Below are positions 1 to 8,100 of a stretch of DNA of 64,000 bases, one piece after another. Every line of letters starts with the position of its first letter. The stretch's first letter is position 1. The notes under the pieces were generated by a model. It was not told where the DNA came from, ran no database searches, and was given only the letters and a program-made list of their open reading frames with translations. The stretch is from CAWCWK01 sp963842125 (GTDB lineage: Bacteria > Pseudomonadota > Alphaproteobacteria > Rhizobiales > CAWCWK01): positions 1,364,001 through 1,428,000 of the forward strand of contig CAWJFE010000001.1 of the NCBI GenBank assembly GCA_963842125.1, in the 5' to 3' direction. Made by a program: the position numbers and the translations under genes.

Positions 1-367
1 AGGCGACATCGGCAACAGTCGCGGCGACGACCGCGCTATCGGCGTCGGTTTCTGCGGGCGTAGCGCTCTCCTCCGGCGTGGCGGGCTTGCGCCCGACCAC
101 GGCCGCGAAGCCGACGCAGAGGAGCGCCAGAACGAAGAGCAGTCCCGCTATGGCCGAGGCCGCCCAAAGTGGGCCGATCTCATCCCGCAGGAAGACGAAC
201 GCCGCGAAGCTCGCATAGCCGAGCGCGAAGAGCGACAGCACGACGGCGATCATGCTCAGCACGGCGCGCCGCAGCGCCTGCACCGCCTCTCGCCGGGCCC
301 GAGCGAGCGCCTTGTCGAGCGTGGCTTCCGCCTCGGCGCGGATCTGGCGGCGCAGATTGTCGAGCAT
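1..367 (-). CDS. YqjE-like phage-holin-family membrane protein (DUF1469), 3' end outside window
   Basis: The frame starts at an ATG at 367 and runs off the window edge, so only about 122 residues are visible. The first ~35 residues are a charged, Arg/Ala-rich amphipathic helix. Two hydrophobic segments follow (about residues 38-60 and 68-90) around a short charged loop, then an Ala/Thr/Glu-rich hydrophilic tail. This is the layout of the phage_holin_3_6/YqjE family of small inner-membrane proteins. It lies 6 bp downstream of a YqjD-like gene, the usual yqjD-yqjE order, so the two are probably co-transcribed. The cellular role of the family is poorly defined; in enterobacteria it is linked to stationary phase and stress. 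Confidence 0.7.
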   Translation of the reverse strand, partial: MLDNLRRQIRAEAEATLDKALARARREAVQALRRAVLSMIAVVLSLFALGYASFAAFVFLRDEIGPLWAASAIAGLLFVLALLCVGFAAVVGRKPATPEESATPAETDADSAVVAATVADVA

Positions 368-373
368 GACCCG

Positions 374-880
374 TCAGCGCCGACGCAGGAAGGCGCCGAC
401 GACGAAGCCGAAGCCGAGGGCACCGAGCACGGTCGCCAGCGGATTGCGCTCCGCGATCTGCACGGCATCGCGCGCCGCCGTCGTCACCTGCTGCTCGAGC
501 GTCGTGCCCAGCGCTCCGACGCTGGCCTGTCCGCGCTGGAGCGCGTCCTGCCCTTGCGCGATGGCGGCGCCGGCCATCTGGCTGGCCGAGTCGACCGCCG
601 TTCGGATGGGCGAGCCTCCGGTATCGGCCGGCGCCGAGGATGGCGCTTCGGGCGACGCGGTGATCGCCGCGTTGGTCTGGAGATCGAGGAGGAGCGCGAC
701 CGTCTCCGTCAACTGTCCGACATCGCGGCGCAGTTGCGTGATTTCGCGCGAGGCCGTCTCGCTCATGGCCAAGGCCTCATCGGCGTCCAGTCGCTCGCTC
801 AGCGCCGCCTGCGCCATCACGCTCGACGCCGGGACCGGCTGATCGTCGTCCTGCGATCCCGATGTGGTTCGCTCGCTCAT
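374..880 (-). CDS. ElaB/YqjD-like (DUF883-type) membrane-anchored protein
   Basis: This is a 168-residue protein if started at the ATG at 880 (MSERTT); an in-frame upstream start at 904 exists. The N-terminal two thirds is hydrophilic and helical, with a heptad-like stretch (REITQLRRDVGQLTETVALL). The end is a single hydrophobic segment (TVLGALGFGFVVGAFL) followed by RRR, the C-terminal anchor typical of ElaB/YqjD/YgaM. In E. coli these are ribosome-associated inner-membrane proteins of stationary phase; that role is family knowledge, not shown here. The gene precedes the YqjE-like gene. Upstream on the same strand is a general-stress-type promoter and small-RNA unit, and read-through from it could contribute to expression. 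Confidence 0.7.
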   Translation of the reverse strand: MSERTTSGSQDDDQPVPASSVMAQAALSERLDADEALAMSETASREITQLRRDVGQLTETVALLLDLQTNAAITASPEAPSSAPADTGGSPIRTAVDSASQMAGAAIAQGQDALQRGQASVGALGTTLEQQVTTAARDAVQIAERNPLATVLGALGFGFVVGAFLRRR

Positions 881-950
881 CGCCTTGTCGTCCCTCGATC
901 TCACAGCCCGATATCGGCTTGCCCCGCGACCCTACCACGTCCGCTCGGCC

Positions 951-986
951 AAAAAAAAACCCGCGGCCTTGGGGGAAGCCGCGGGT
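951..986 (-). terminator. Rho-independent terminator of the small RNA
   Basis: On the minus strand CCCGCGGC pairs perfectly with GCCGCGGG around a 10-nt loop containing CCCCC, followed directly by nine T residues (plus-strand A-run 951-959). It is the strongest intrinsic terminator in the window. It ends a transcript coming from higher coordinates and lies 70 bp upstream of the YqjD-like start. Confidence 0.85.
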
Positions 987-1042
987 AAGACCCGGATCGC
1001 ATATAGGGGGGACAGGTGGGGGAGCGATCCGTGCCGTATCAA
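951..1042 (-). ncRNA. candidate general-stress small RNA with C-rich loops
   Basis: No reading frame fills this interval, but it has all the parts of a trans-acting small RNA on the minus strand. There is an EcfG-type promoter at 1049-1073, a predicted start near 1042, an 8-bp perfect stem (CGGATCGC at 1031-1024 with GCGATCCG at 1000-993), and a strong intrinsic terminator. The 23-nt loop of the first hairpin carries two runs of five and six C flanking ACCTGT, and the terminator loop has a further CCCCC. C-rich loops that can pair with Shine-Dalgarno sequences are a hallmark of alphaproteobacterial sRNAs such as the sigma-T-dependent GsrN of Caulobacter. Predicted length is about 90 nt. Homology to GsrN itself is not claimed; expression is inferred from sequence only. 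Confidence 0.6.
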
Positions 1043-1048
1043 TTAGTG

Positions 1049-1073
1049 AACGTACACCCTTTGCCTCAGTTCC
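1049..1073 (-). promoter_or_regulatory. EcfG-type (general stress response) promoter
   Basis: On the minus strand GGAAC (1073-1069) is followed after exactly 16 nt by CGTT (1052-1049). This matches the alphaproteobacterial EcfG/PhyR-NepR regulon consensus GGAAC-N16/17-CGTT. It sits between the terminator of the M20 gene and the small-RNA candidate, so the promoter would drive that RNA and possibly the YqjD/YqjE-like genes by read-through. Confidence 0.6.
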
Positions 1074-1083
1074 GCCACACATC

Positions 1084-1123
1084 AAAAAAATTTCGTCGTG
1101 GCCGAAATGCCTCTATCGGAGGC
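1084..1123 (-). terminator. terminator of the M20 hydrolase gene
   Basis: Just after the M20 stop codon the minus strand has GCCTC-N5-GAGGC, then TTTCG-N7-CGAAA followed by a T-run (plus-strand A-run 1084-1090). This isolates the downstream small-RNA unit from M20 transcription. Confidence 0.55.
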
Positions 1124-1128
1124 GCGAA

Positions 1129-2298
1129 CTAGCGAAGCGGCATGGAGCGCTCGGCCACCTGCGCCCAGTAGGAAATGCCGAGGGGGATGATGTCGTCGTT
1201 GAAGTCGTAGGCCGGGTGGTGGAGGCCGGCGCTGTCGCCATTGCCGACGAAGATGAAGGCGCCCGGCCGCTCGTTGAGCATGAAGGAGAAATCCTCCCCG
1301 CCCATCACCGGCGTGATGTCGGCCTCGACCTTGTCCGTGCCGACGAGATCGCGGGCGATCTGCGTACAGAAGGCGGCCTCGTCCGCATCGTTCGCCGTCA
1401 CCGGGTAGTCGCGCCGGTAGTGCAGCTTGGCGGTCACGTCGTGTGCGCGCCCGATCGCCTCGACGATCTCGCCGAGCCGGGCTTCGGCCATGTCGCGAAC
1501 GTGCGGGCGCAGCGAGCGGACGGTCCCCTTCAGCGTCGCCTCCTGCGGGATGACGTTGTCGGTGAAGCCGGCGTTGAACATGGTGAGCGACACGACGCAG
1601 GATTCGAGCGGATCGACATTGCGCGACACGATCTGCTGCACGCCCTGCACGATGGCGGCGCCGGCCAGCACGGGATCGCGTCCCCAGTGCGGGCGGGCGG
1701 CATGGGCGCCCTTGCCCTCGATCTCGATCTCGATCCGGTCGGCCGCCGCCATCATCGGGCCGGGGCGGAGGCCGAACTGGCCCTCGGGCATGCCCGGATA
1801 GTTGTGCATGCCGAAGACTTTGGTAATGCCGAAGCGGGTGAGGAGCCCATCGTCGATCATCGCCTTCGCGCCCGCACCGCCCTCTTCGGCCGGCTGGAAG
1901 ACGACGACGACGGTACCGGCGAAATTGCGCGTTTCGGAGAGATATTTGGCCGCCCCGAGCAGCATGGCGGTATGCCCGTCATGGCCGCAGGCGTGCATGA
2001 CGCCCGGCGTCTTGGAAGCGTAGGGCAGGCCGGTCGCCTCCTCGATCGGCAGAGCGTCCATGTCGCAGCGAAGGGCGACGACCTCGCTCGAATCGCCCTG
2101 TCCGCGAATGACGCCGACGACGCCCGTCTGGCCGAGCCCCGTCGCGACTTCGTCGAGGCCGAACTCGCGCAGCTTCTCGGCGACGAAGGCAGCCGTGCGG
2201 GTCTCCTCGTAGCGCAGTTCGGGGTGCGCATGGATGTCGCGGCGCCATTCCGTCACGCTTGGCGCGAGATCGGCGATACGGTTGTTGATCGGCTGCAT
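1129..2298 (-). CDS. M20 family amidohydrolase (hippurate hydrolase/HipO-like)
   Basis: The 389-residue protein has the expected length for M20D amidohydrolases that cleave N-acyl amino acids or indole-acetyl conjugates. Metal-site motifs are visible: DMDALP near residues 79-84, HACGHDGH at 102-109 (bridging and metal ligands), PAEEGG at about 137-142 with the catalytic Glu pair, MHNYPG, and GGEDF near the C terminus. The dimerisation/lid domain lies between them. No signal peptide, so it is cytoplasmic. The ATG at 2298 gives a family-typical N terminus (RRDIHAHPEL at about 19-28). The gene stands alone, divergent from the B12 cluster, and ends in its own terminator. The substrate cannot be told from sequence. 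Confidence 0.9.
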   Translation of the reverse strand: MQPINNRIADLAPSVTEWRRDIHAHPELRYEETRTAAFVAEKLREFGLDEVATGLGQTGVVGVIRGQGDSSEVVALRCDMDALPIEEATGLPYASKTPGVMHACGHDGHTAMLLGAAKYLSETRNFAGTVVVVFQPAEEGGAGAKAMIDDGLLTRFGITKVFGMHNYPGMPEGQFGLRPGPMMAAADRIEIEIEGKGAHAARPHWGRDPVLAGAAIVQGVQQIVSRNVDPLESCVVSLTMFNAGFTDNVIPQEATLKGTVRSLRPHVRDMAEARLGEIVEAIGRAHDVTAKLHYRRDYPVTANDADEAAFCTQIARDLVGTDKVEADITPVMGGEDFSFMLNERPGAFIFVGNGDSAGLHHPAYDFNDDIIPLGISYWAQVAERSMPLR

Positions 2299-2461
2299 GG
2301 TGGTCCCGCGGCTGGATGTGTCGGCTCGACCATCGCGCGGCTGGGCCCGGCTTGACAAGGCGTCACTCTGCCCTCGGCGTGCGATCTCGGACACGAGACA
2401 GAAAACCGCTTTCCACGTCGCGGCCGCCCGTCTACGCTCGCCTCCGGATGGTCGCGCCAAG

Positions 2462-2640
2462 GGGGTCACGCCCGGCGGCGCGCGACAAGAGGGAAGAGCC
2501 GGTGCGATCCCGGCCGCTGCCCCCGCAACTGTGAGCGGCGAGCGCCGCGCTCCGATGATGCCACTGGATGGACCTCGACGGGTCCTCTGGGAAGGCGGGG
2601 GCGCCGGGGCCGTGACCCGCGAAGCCAGGAGACCTGCCAT
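2462..2640 (+). promoter_or_regulatory. cobalamin (AdoCbl) riboswitch
   Basis: The conserved B12-box elements occur in order: a GGTGCGATCCCGGC-like segment, the GCTGCCCCCGCAACTGT core (2516-2532), CCACTGG, CTGGGAAGGCGG, and GACCCGCGAAGCCAGGAGACCTGCC-type 3' elements ending near 2640. It lies about 90 nt upstream of the hupE-type gene and heads the B12 cluster. By family knowledge, adenosylcobalamin binding lowers expression of the genes downstream. A TTGACA at 2352-2357 could be a -35 element, but no convincing -10 follows it. Confidence 0.95.
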
Positions 2641-2731
2641 CCCGGGCCGAGCGGTCCGCACGCGACCCCGCGCAATTCCGCACGGGGCGTTCCAAGTCAT
2701 CCTTGCCGGAGGGGCGGGGAGGGGAACAGAC

Positions 2732-3355
2732 ATGACACGCACCATCCTTCGCGCAGCCCTGTTCGCTGGCGCCGTCGTCGCGGCCCTGCCCGCCTTCGCG
2801 CATCACCCGATGGGCGGCGAGACGCCCGCGACGCTCTTCCAGGGGCTCGCCTCCGGCGTCGGCCACCCGGTCCTCGGGCTCGACCATCTCGCCTTCATCC
2901 TGGCCGCCGGCGCCGCCGCGGCGCTCATCGGGCGCGCCCTGCCGCTCGCTCTCGCCTTCGCGGCCGCGACCGTGATCGGGCTTACGATCCATCTCACCGG
3001 CGTGACGTTGCCGCTGGCCGAGATCGTCATCGCCGGCAGCGTGCTGGCGGCCGGCCTGATGCTGCTGACGCGCCGCGTGCCGGGTCTTGCAGGCTGGGCG
3101 GCGCTCTTCGGTCTGGCCGGGATCGCCCACGCCTATGCCTATGCCGAAGCGATCATCGGCGCCGAGACGACCCCGCTCGTCGCCTATGCCGTCGGCCTTG
3201 CGGCGACGCAGGGCGCCATCGTCTTCGTCGTGGCCTGGGGGTTGAAGGTCATCGCGAGCAGCATCGACGGCGTCAGCCTGCCCCGCGCGACGCAGGCCGT
3301 CGGCGGCATCTCCCTTGCCATCGGTACCGTCTTCCTCATGCAGGCCGTTGCCTGA
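2732..3355 (+). CDS. HupE/UreJ family metal permease, probable cobalt transporter
   Basis: A 207-residue protein starting at ATG 2732 with a clear signal peptide (cleavage near ALPAFA-HHP). The mature protein starts with a His-rich HHPMGGE segment, followed by about six hydrophobic helices. HxxxGxDH-type residues (GHPVLGLDHLAF, about residues 43-55) are the nickel/cobalt motif of HupE/UreJ permeases. The cobalamin riboswitch directly upstream points to cobalt uptake for B12 synthesis rather than nickel for hydrogenase or urease, of which there is no sign nearby. Its stop overlaps the start region of cobU, so the two are translationally coupled. Confidence 0.88.
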   Translation: MTRTILRAALFAGAVVAALPAFAHHPMGGETPATLFQGLASGVGHPVLGLDHLAFILAAGAAAALIGRALPLALAFAAATVIGLTIHLTGVTLPLAEIVIAGSVLAAGLMLLTRRVPGLAGWAALFGLAGIAHAYAYAEAIIGAETTPLVAYAVGLAATQGAIVFVVAWGLKVIASSIDGVSLPRATQAVGGISLAIGTVFLMQAVA

Positions 3356-3875
3356 CCCGGCGCTGCCCGCTCTCACGCTCGTTCTCGGCGGCGCCCGCTC
3401 CGGCAAGAGCCGTTTTGCCGAAGGGCTGGTGACGGAGACCGGCCTGCGACGCGTCTACGTCGCGACCGCCGAGGCCTGGGACGACGAGATGCGAGCCCGC
3501 ATCGCCCAGCACAGGTCGGACAGGGGTGAAGGCTGGCTGACGGTCGATGCGCCGCTCGGCCTCGCTGCTGCGATTGCTGCCCACACGGCGCCGCGCTCCG
3601 CCGTCCTCGTCGATTGCCTCACCCTCTGGCTGACCAATGTCATGTTGGCAGAGTGCGATGTGGAGGCGGAGGAGGGGCGTTTGATCGAGGCGCTCTCCTT
3701 GGCGACCGGTCCCGTCGTCTGCGTCTCCAACGAGACCGGCCTCGGCATCGTCCCCGACAATGCCCTCGCGCGCCGCTTTCGCGATGCTCAAGGGCGGCTC
3801 AACCAAGCGGTCGCACGCGCCGCCACCCGCGTAGATTTCCTCGCCGCCGGATTGCCGCTGCGGCTGAAAGGCTGA
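3348..3875 (+). CDS. cobU: adenosylcobinamide kinase / adenosylcobinamide-phosphate guanylyltransferase
   Basis: Bifunctional enzyme of nucleotide-loop assembly: it phosphorylates adenosylcobinamide and then transfers GMP. The Walker A motif GGARSGKS sits at residues 14-21. VYVATAEAWDDEM and RIAQHRSDRGEGW carry the conserved CobU motifs, followed by LVDCLTLWLTN and SNETGLGIVP. I chose the TTG at 3348, which overlaps the hupE stop by 8 nt and gives 175 residues, the family length; an upstream TTG at 3315 would add 11 residues without homology. The next gene, cobW, begins 1 nt after the stop. Part of the riboswitch-controlled transcript. Confidence 0.9.
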   Translation: MPDPALPALTLVLGGARSGKSRFAEGLVTETGLRRVYVATAEAWDDEMRARIAQHRSDRGEGWLTVDAPLGLAAAIAAHTAPRSAVLVDCLTLWLTNVMLAECDVEAEEGRLIEALSLATGPVVCVSNETGLGIVPDNALARRFRDAQGRLNQAVARAATRVDFLAAGLPLRLKG

Positions 3876-3876
3876 C

Positions 3877-4918
3877 ATGTCTGAGAACGCTATGATGCGG
3901 AAGATCCCCGCCACCATCGTCACCGGTTTCTTGGGGGCGGGCAAGACGACGCTCATCCGCCGCCTCATCGAGACGGCCGACCGACGCATCGCGCTCATCG
4001 TCAACGAGTTCGGCGATGTCGGCGTCGACGGCACGCTTCTGGCCGCCTGCGGCGTGCCGGGCTGCACGGAGGACGACGTGGTCGAGCTCGCCAACGGCTG
4101 CATCTGCTGCACCGTCGCCGACGATTTCCTGCCGGCGATGACCAGGATCCTCGCCCGCGACCCGGCTGCCCGAGCACATCGTCATCGAGACCTCCGGCCT
4201 CGCACTCCCCAAGCCGCTCGTGCGGGCGTTCAACTGGCCGGAAGTGAAGACGCGCGTGACCGTGGACGGTGTCGTCGCCGTCATCGACGGAGCCGCAGCC
4301 GCCGAGGGGCTCTTCGCCCAAGATGAAGACGCGCTCGCGGCCCAACGCGCCGCCGACCCCAATCTCGACCACGAATTGCCCCTGGCCGAACTCTTCGAGG
4401 AGCAGGTCGCCTGCGCCGACCTCATCGTTCTCAACAAGATGGACCAGCTCGACGAGGCCGGCATGGCCCGCGCCGAACACGCGCTGGAGCATGACAGGCG
4501 GGCGGGCGCCGCCGTCCTCAAGACGAGCCATGGCATGATCCCGCCTTCCGTCCTTCTCGGCCTCAAGGCGGCGGCGGAGGACGATCTCGACAGCCGCCAC
4601 TCGCACCATGACGATGGCGAGGAGCACGACCACGACGACTTCGAGGCGCATGTGCTGGAGATGGGCATTCTCACTGAACCGGACGCCTTTGCAGAGCGCG
4701 CGAAGGACGCCATCACGGCCTCGTCCACGCTGCGCCTCAAGGGCATTGCCGCCGTGGAGGGCCGAGACATGCGTCTCATCGTCCAGGCCGTCGGTCCGCG
4801 CGTCGAGACCTATTACGACCGCCCCTGGGGTGTGGGCGAGGCGCGGACGACGCGGCTGGTGGCGATCGGCGAGACGGGGTTCGACATCGGGGCCCTGCGT
4901 GCGGGGCTGGGTGCCTAA
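3877..4918 (+). CDS. cobW: CobW family GTP-binding cobalt chaperone (frameshifted)
   Basis: G3E-family GTPase thought to deliver Co2+ to the CobNST chelatase. The first frame (from ATG 3877) has Walker A GFLGAGKTT (residues 17-25), the ExxxFG-like NEFGDVG, and the GCICC metal site (about 74-78). The second frame, one base on, holds HIVIETSGLALPKP, the NKMD guanine-binding motif, a His/Asp-rich stretch (SHHDDGEEHDHDD) and the C-terminal domain. The frames join near 4161-4163, where a CCC run appears to contain one extra C; removing it restores an uninterrupted protein of normal length. Since everything else is intact, a sequencing error is more likely than a pseudogene, but this is inference. 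Confidence 0.85.
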
Positions 4919-4973
4919 GACGATGGTCTTCGCAAGACGCTTCGGTAGAGCCGATACCGGCGGCCTCCGGCCT

Positions 4974-5110
4974 TCCCTTCTCCCCTCGTGGGAGGCGGTG
5001 CCCGGAGGGCGGACGAGGGGGGCGACGCTGCCTGACTTGCATCCGTTTGTCGGGGCGCAGACGCCCCCTCATCCGCCTGCCAGCACCGTCTCCCACGAGG
5101 GGAGAAGGGA
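4974..5110 (+). repeat. large imperfect palindrome between cobW and cobN
   Basis: Two arms of about 50 bp face each other: TCCCTTCTCCCCTCGTGGGA at 4974-4993 and its exact reverse complement at 5091-5110. Complementarity continues with a few mismatches inward to a GC-rich centre. The interval has no credible reading frame. It resembles the interspersed palindromic elements common in alphaproteobacterial intergenic DNA, and it interrupts the otherwise tightly packed B12 operon. Confidence 0.8.
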
Positions 5111-5146
5111 CGCAGAATTCACGTCCATCGAACCGATGGACCTCTC

Positions 5147-8100
5147 ATGCATCTCCTGACCGCGCAGGCTGGCGCCATCGAGGATGGCACCGAGCCGGTC
5201 GATCTCGACCAGTCGCCGGCCGATATCGTCGTCGTCACCGCGACCGATACCGAGATCTCGGGCCTCGCGGCCGCGCAGGCGCTCGCACCGATCGAAGCAC
5301 CGAGCCTGCGGCTAGCGAGCCTGCAATCGCTCCGGCACAACTTCTCGGTCGATCTCCATGTCGAGAAGACGCTGTCGCACGCGAAGCTGATCGTGCTGCG
5401 TCTCCTCGGCGGGCAGGCCTATTGGCCCTATGGGACGGACGAGGTCGTGCGGCTCGCGCGGGGGGCGGGCATTCCGCTGGCCGTGCTGCCCGGCTGCGCC
5501 AACCCCGATCCGAGCCTCGATGCGCTCTCGACGCTCGGGCTCGAGCCATGTCGACGCCTGTGGTCCTATCTCGTCGAGGGCGGCCCGCAAAACTACGCGA
5601 ACATGCTCGCCGACTGCGCGCATCTCATTGGCCGAGCGCCGCGACCGCCCGCGCCGGCGCCCCTGCCCAAGGCGGGCCTCTATGCGCCGGGCGACGAGCC
5701 CGCGGCGCTCGCCCATCTCCTCGCCGGTGACGGATCTGTCGCCGCCATCACCTTCTACCGCGCGCTCATTCAGGCCGGCGATCTCGCGCCCGTCGATGCC
5801 TTGGTCGAGGCGTTGCGGGCGCGGGGTATGCGCCCGCTCCCGATCTTCGTCGCCAGCCTCAAGGACGAGGCGGCGGGCGCCATCGTCTCCGATCTGATCG
5901 GGCGCGCGAGGGCCGATATCGTCCTCAACGCCACCGCCTTCGCAGCCTCGGCGCCCGGACGCGCATGGACGGGTACGCCGCTCAATGCCTCAAGCGCGCC
6001 GGTCGTCCAGATCGCCTTCTCGCAATCGGCGCGAGAGACCTGGGCCGCATCCCCGCGCGGCTTCGGTCCGCGCGATCTCGCCATGCACGTCTCGCTGCCC
6101 GAGGTCGACGGGCGGATCATGGGGCGGGCGGTGTCGTTCAAGGGCTTGCGGACCTTCGATGAGCGGACCGAGGCGCCCTTGCTCGGACATGTGCCGGACG
6201 CGGGCCGCATCGCGCAGGCCTGCGATCTCGCCGCCGCCTGGGTGCGATTGGCGCGGACGCCGAAGGCCGAGCGACGCGTGGCGGTCGTTCTCAACGACGG
6301 TTCGGCCGGCGACGGCCGCCTCGGCTTCGCCGTCGGTCTCGATGCGCCGGCGAGCGTGGCCAAGATGCTGGCGGCGCTCGCGAAGGACGGCTACGCGATC
6401 GCGGACGCACCCGATGACGGCAGCGCTCTCGTCGCCGCCCTTCGCGATGGCGGGGCGTGGCTCTCGCCGAGTGCGTACGATGCCTTCCTGACGAGGCTGC
6501 CGGCCACTCTGCGCGACAGCCTCGCCGAGCGCTGGGGCGAGCCGGCGAGCGATCCGAGCTTCGACCCCGTTCGCGGCTTTCCCATCCGTGCAGTCCGTGT
6601 GGGCAACGCGATCCTCGCCGCGCAACCACCTCGTGCCCATGGCGAAGACGCCGCCTCGGCCGCCCATCACGATCCGGCCATTCCGCCGACCCACGCCTAT
6701 GTCGCCTTCCACGCCTGGTTGCGCGAGGAGGACCCGCACGCCCTCGTCCATTTCGGCACCCATGGCAGTCTGGAATGGCTGCCGGGCAAGGCGACGGCGC
6801 TCTCGGAAGACTGCTGGCCGGAGGCGCTGTCGGGCGCGTTGCCGATCGTCTATCCCTTCGTCGTCAACGATCCCGGCGAGGCGGCACAGGCCAAACGCCG
6901 CCTGTCCGCCGTCACGATCGGGCACCTGACGCCGCCGCTGGCCGATGCCGAGGCGCATGGCCGGGTCGCGGTGCTGGAACGCCTCGTCGACGAATACTAC
7001 GAAGCGTCCGGCGGCGATGCGCGGCGCGCGGAGATGTTGGCTCGCGACATCCTCATCGAGGCTGAGGGCGCCGGCGTCTCCCGCGACAGCGGTATCGAGG
7101 TCGGTGACGACGAGACGGCGGCCCTCACCAAGATCGACGCCTTCCTGTGCGATCTGAAGCGCTTGCAGGTGCGCGACGGGCTGCACGTCTTCGGCGAGCC
7201 ACCCTCCGCCGAGAACGCCGAACGCCTGCTGCGAACGCTGCCCGCCGAAGCGGCCGCGGACCTGGGCGCCTCACCAGCCGCCGAGACCGCCGCCCTTCTC
7301 ACCGCGCTCGACGGCCGGTTCGTACGCCCCGGCCCGGCCGGCGCGCCGACGCGCGGGCGGGCGGACGTGCTGCCGACGGGACGCAACCTCTATTCCGTCG
7401 ACGGTCGCAGCGTGCCGACCCGCGCGGCCTGGACGCTCGGGCGCGCATCGGCCGAAGAGCTCGTGCGCGCCTATGCGCAAGAGCATGGCCGATACCCCCG
7501 CCGCATCGCGATGTCGGCCTGGGGCACGGCCAACATGCGCACCGGCGGCGACGATATCGCGCAGGCGCTGGCGCTGATGGGCGCGCAGCCGACATGGGAC
7601 GCGGCCTCCCACCGGGTCGCCGGGTTCGAGGTCATCCCGACCGGCGCCCTCAAGCGCGCCCGCGTGGACGTGGTCTTTCGCGTCTCCGGCTTCTTCCGCG
7701 ACGCCTTCCCGGCGCAGATGGACCTCATCGAGAGCGCGGCGCGCGCTATCGCGCTCCTCGACGAGCCGGCCGACGTGAACCCCCTGAAGGAACGCCTCGA
7801 CGGCGACACGCTCTCGCCCACCGTCTTCGGCTCGGCCCCGCAAGCCTATGGCGCGGGCCTGCGCCCGCGGATCGAGCGCGGCGACTGGACGACCCGGGGC
7901 GATTTGGGCGAGGCCTTTCTCGGCGCCTCCGCCTTCGCCTATGGCGCCGGGCGCGAGGGAGAGGGCGCGATGGACGCGCTCCGCGCCAGTCTCATCGCCA
8001 GCGACGCCGTCGCGCACAACCAGGATCACCGCGAGGGTGATCTTCTGGAGACGACCGATTTCGCTGAGTTCGAGGGCGGGCTCGCCGCCTCCATCGAGAC

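Noticed and set aside
862..2355. 497-codon open frame on the plus strand
   Set aside because: It lies antisense to the complete M20 hydrolase, has His/Arg/Asp-rich low-complexity translation and no domain pattern; long shadow frames are expected at this GC content.
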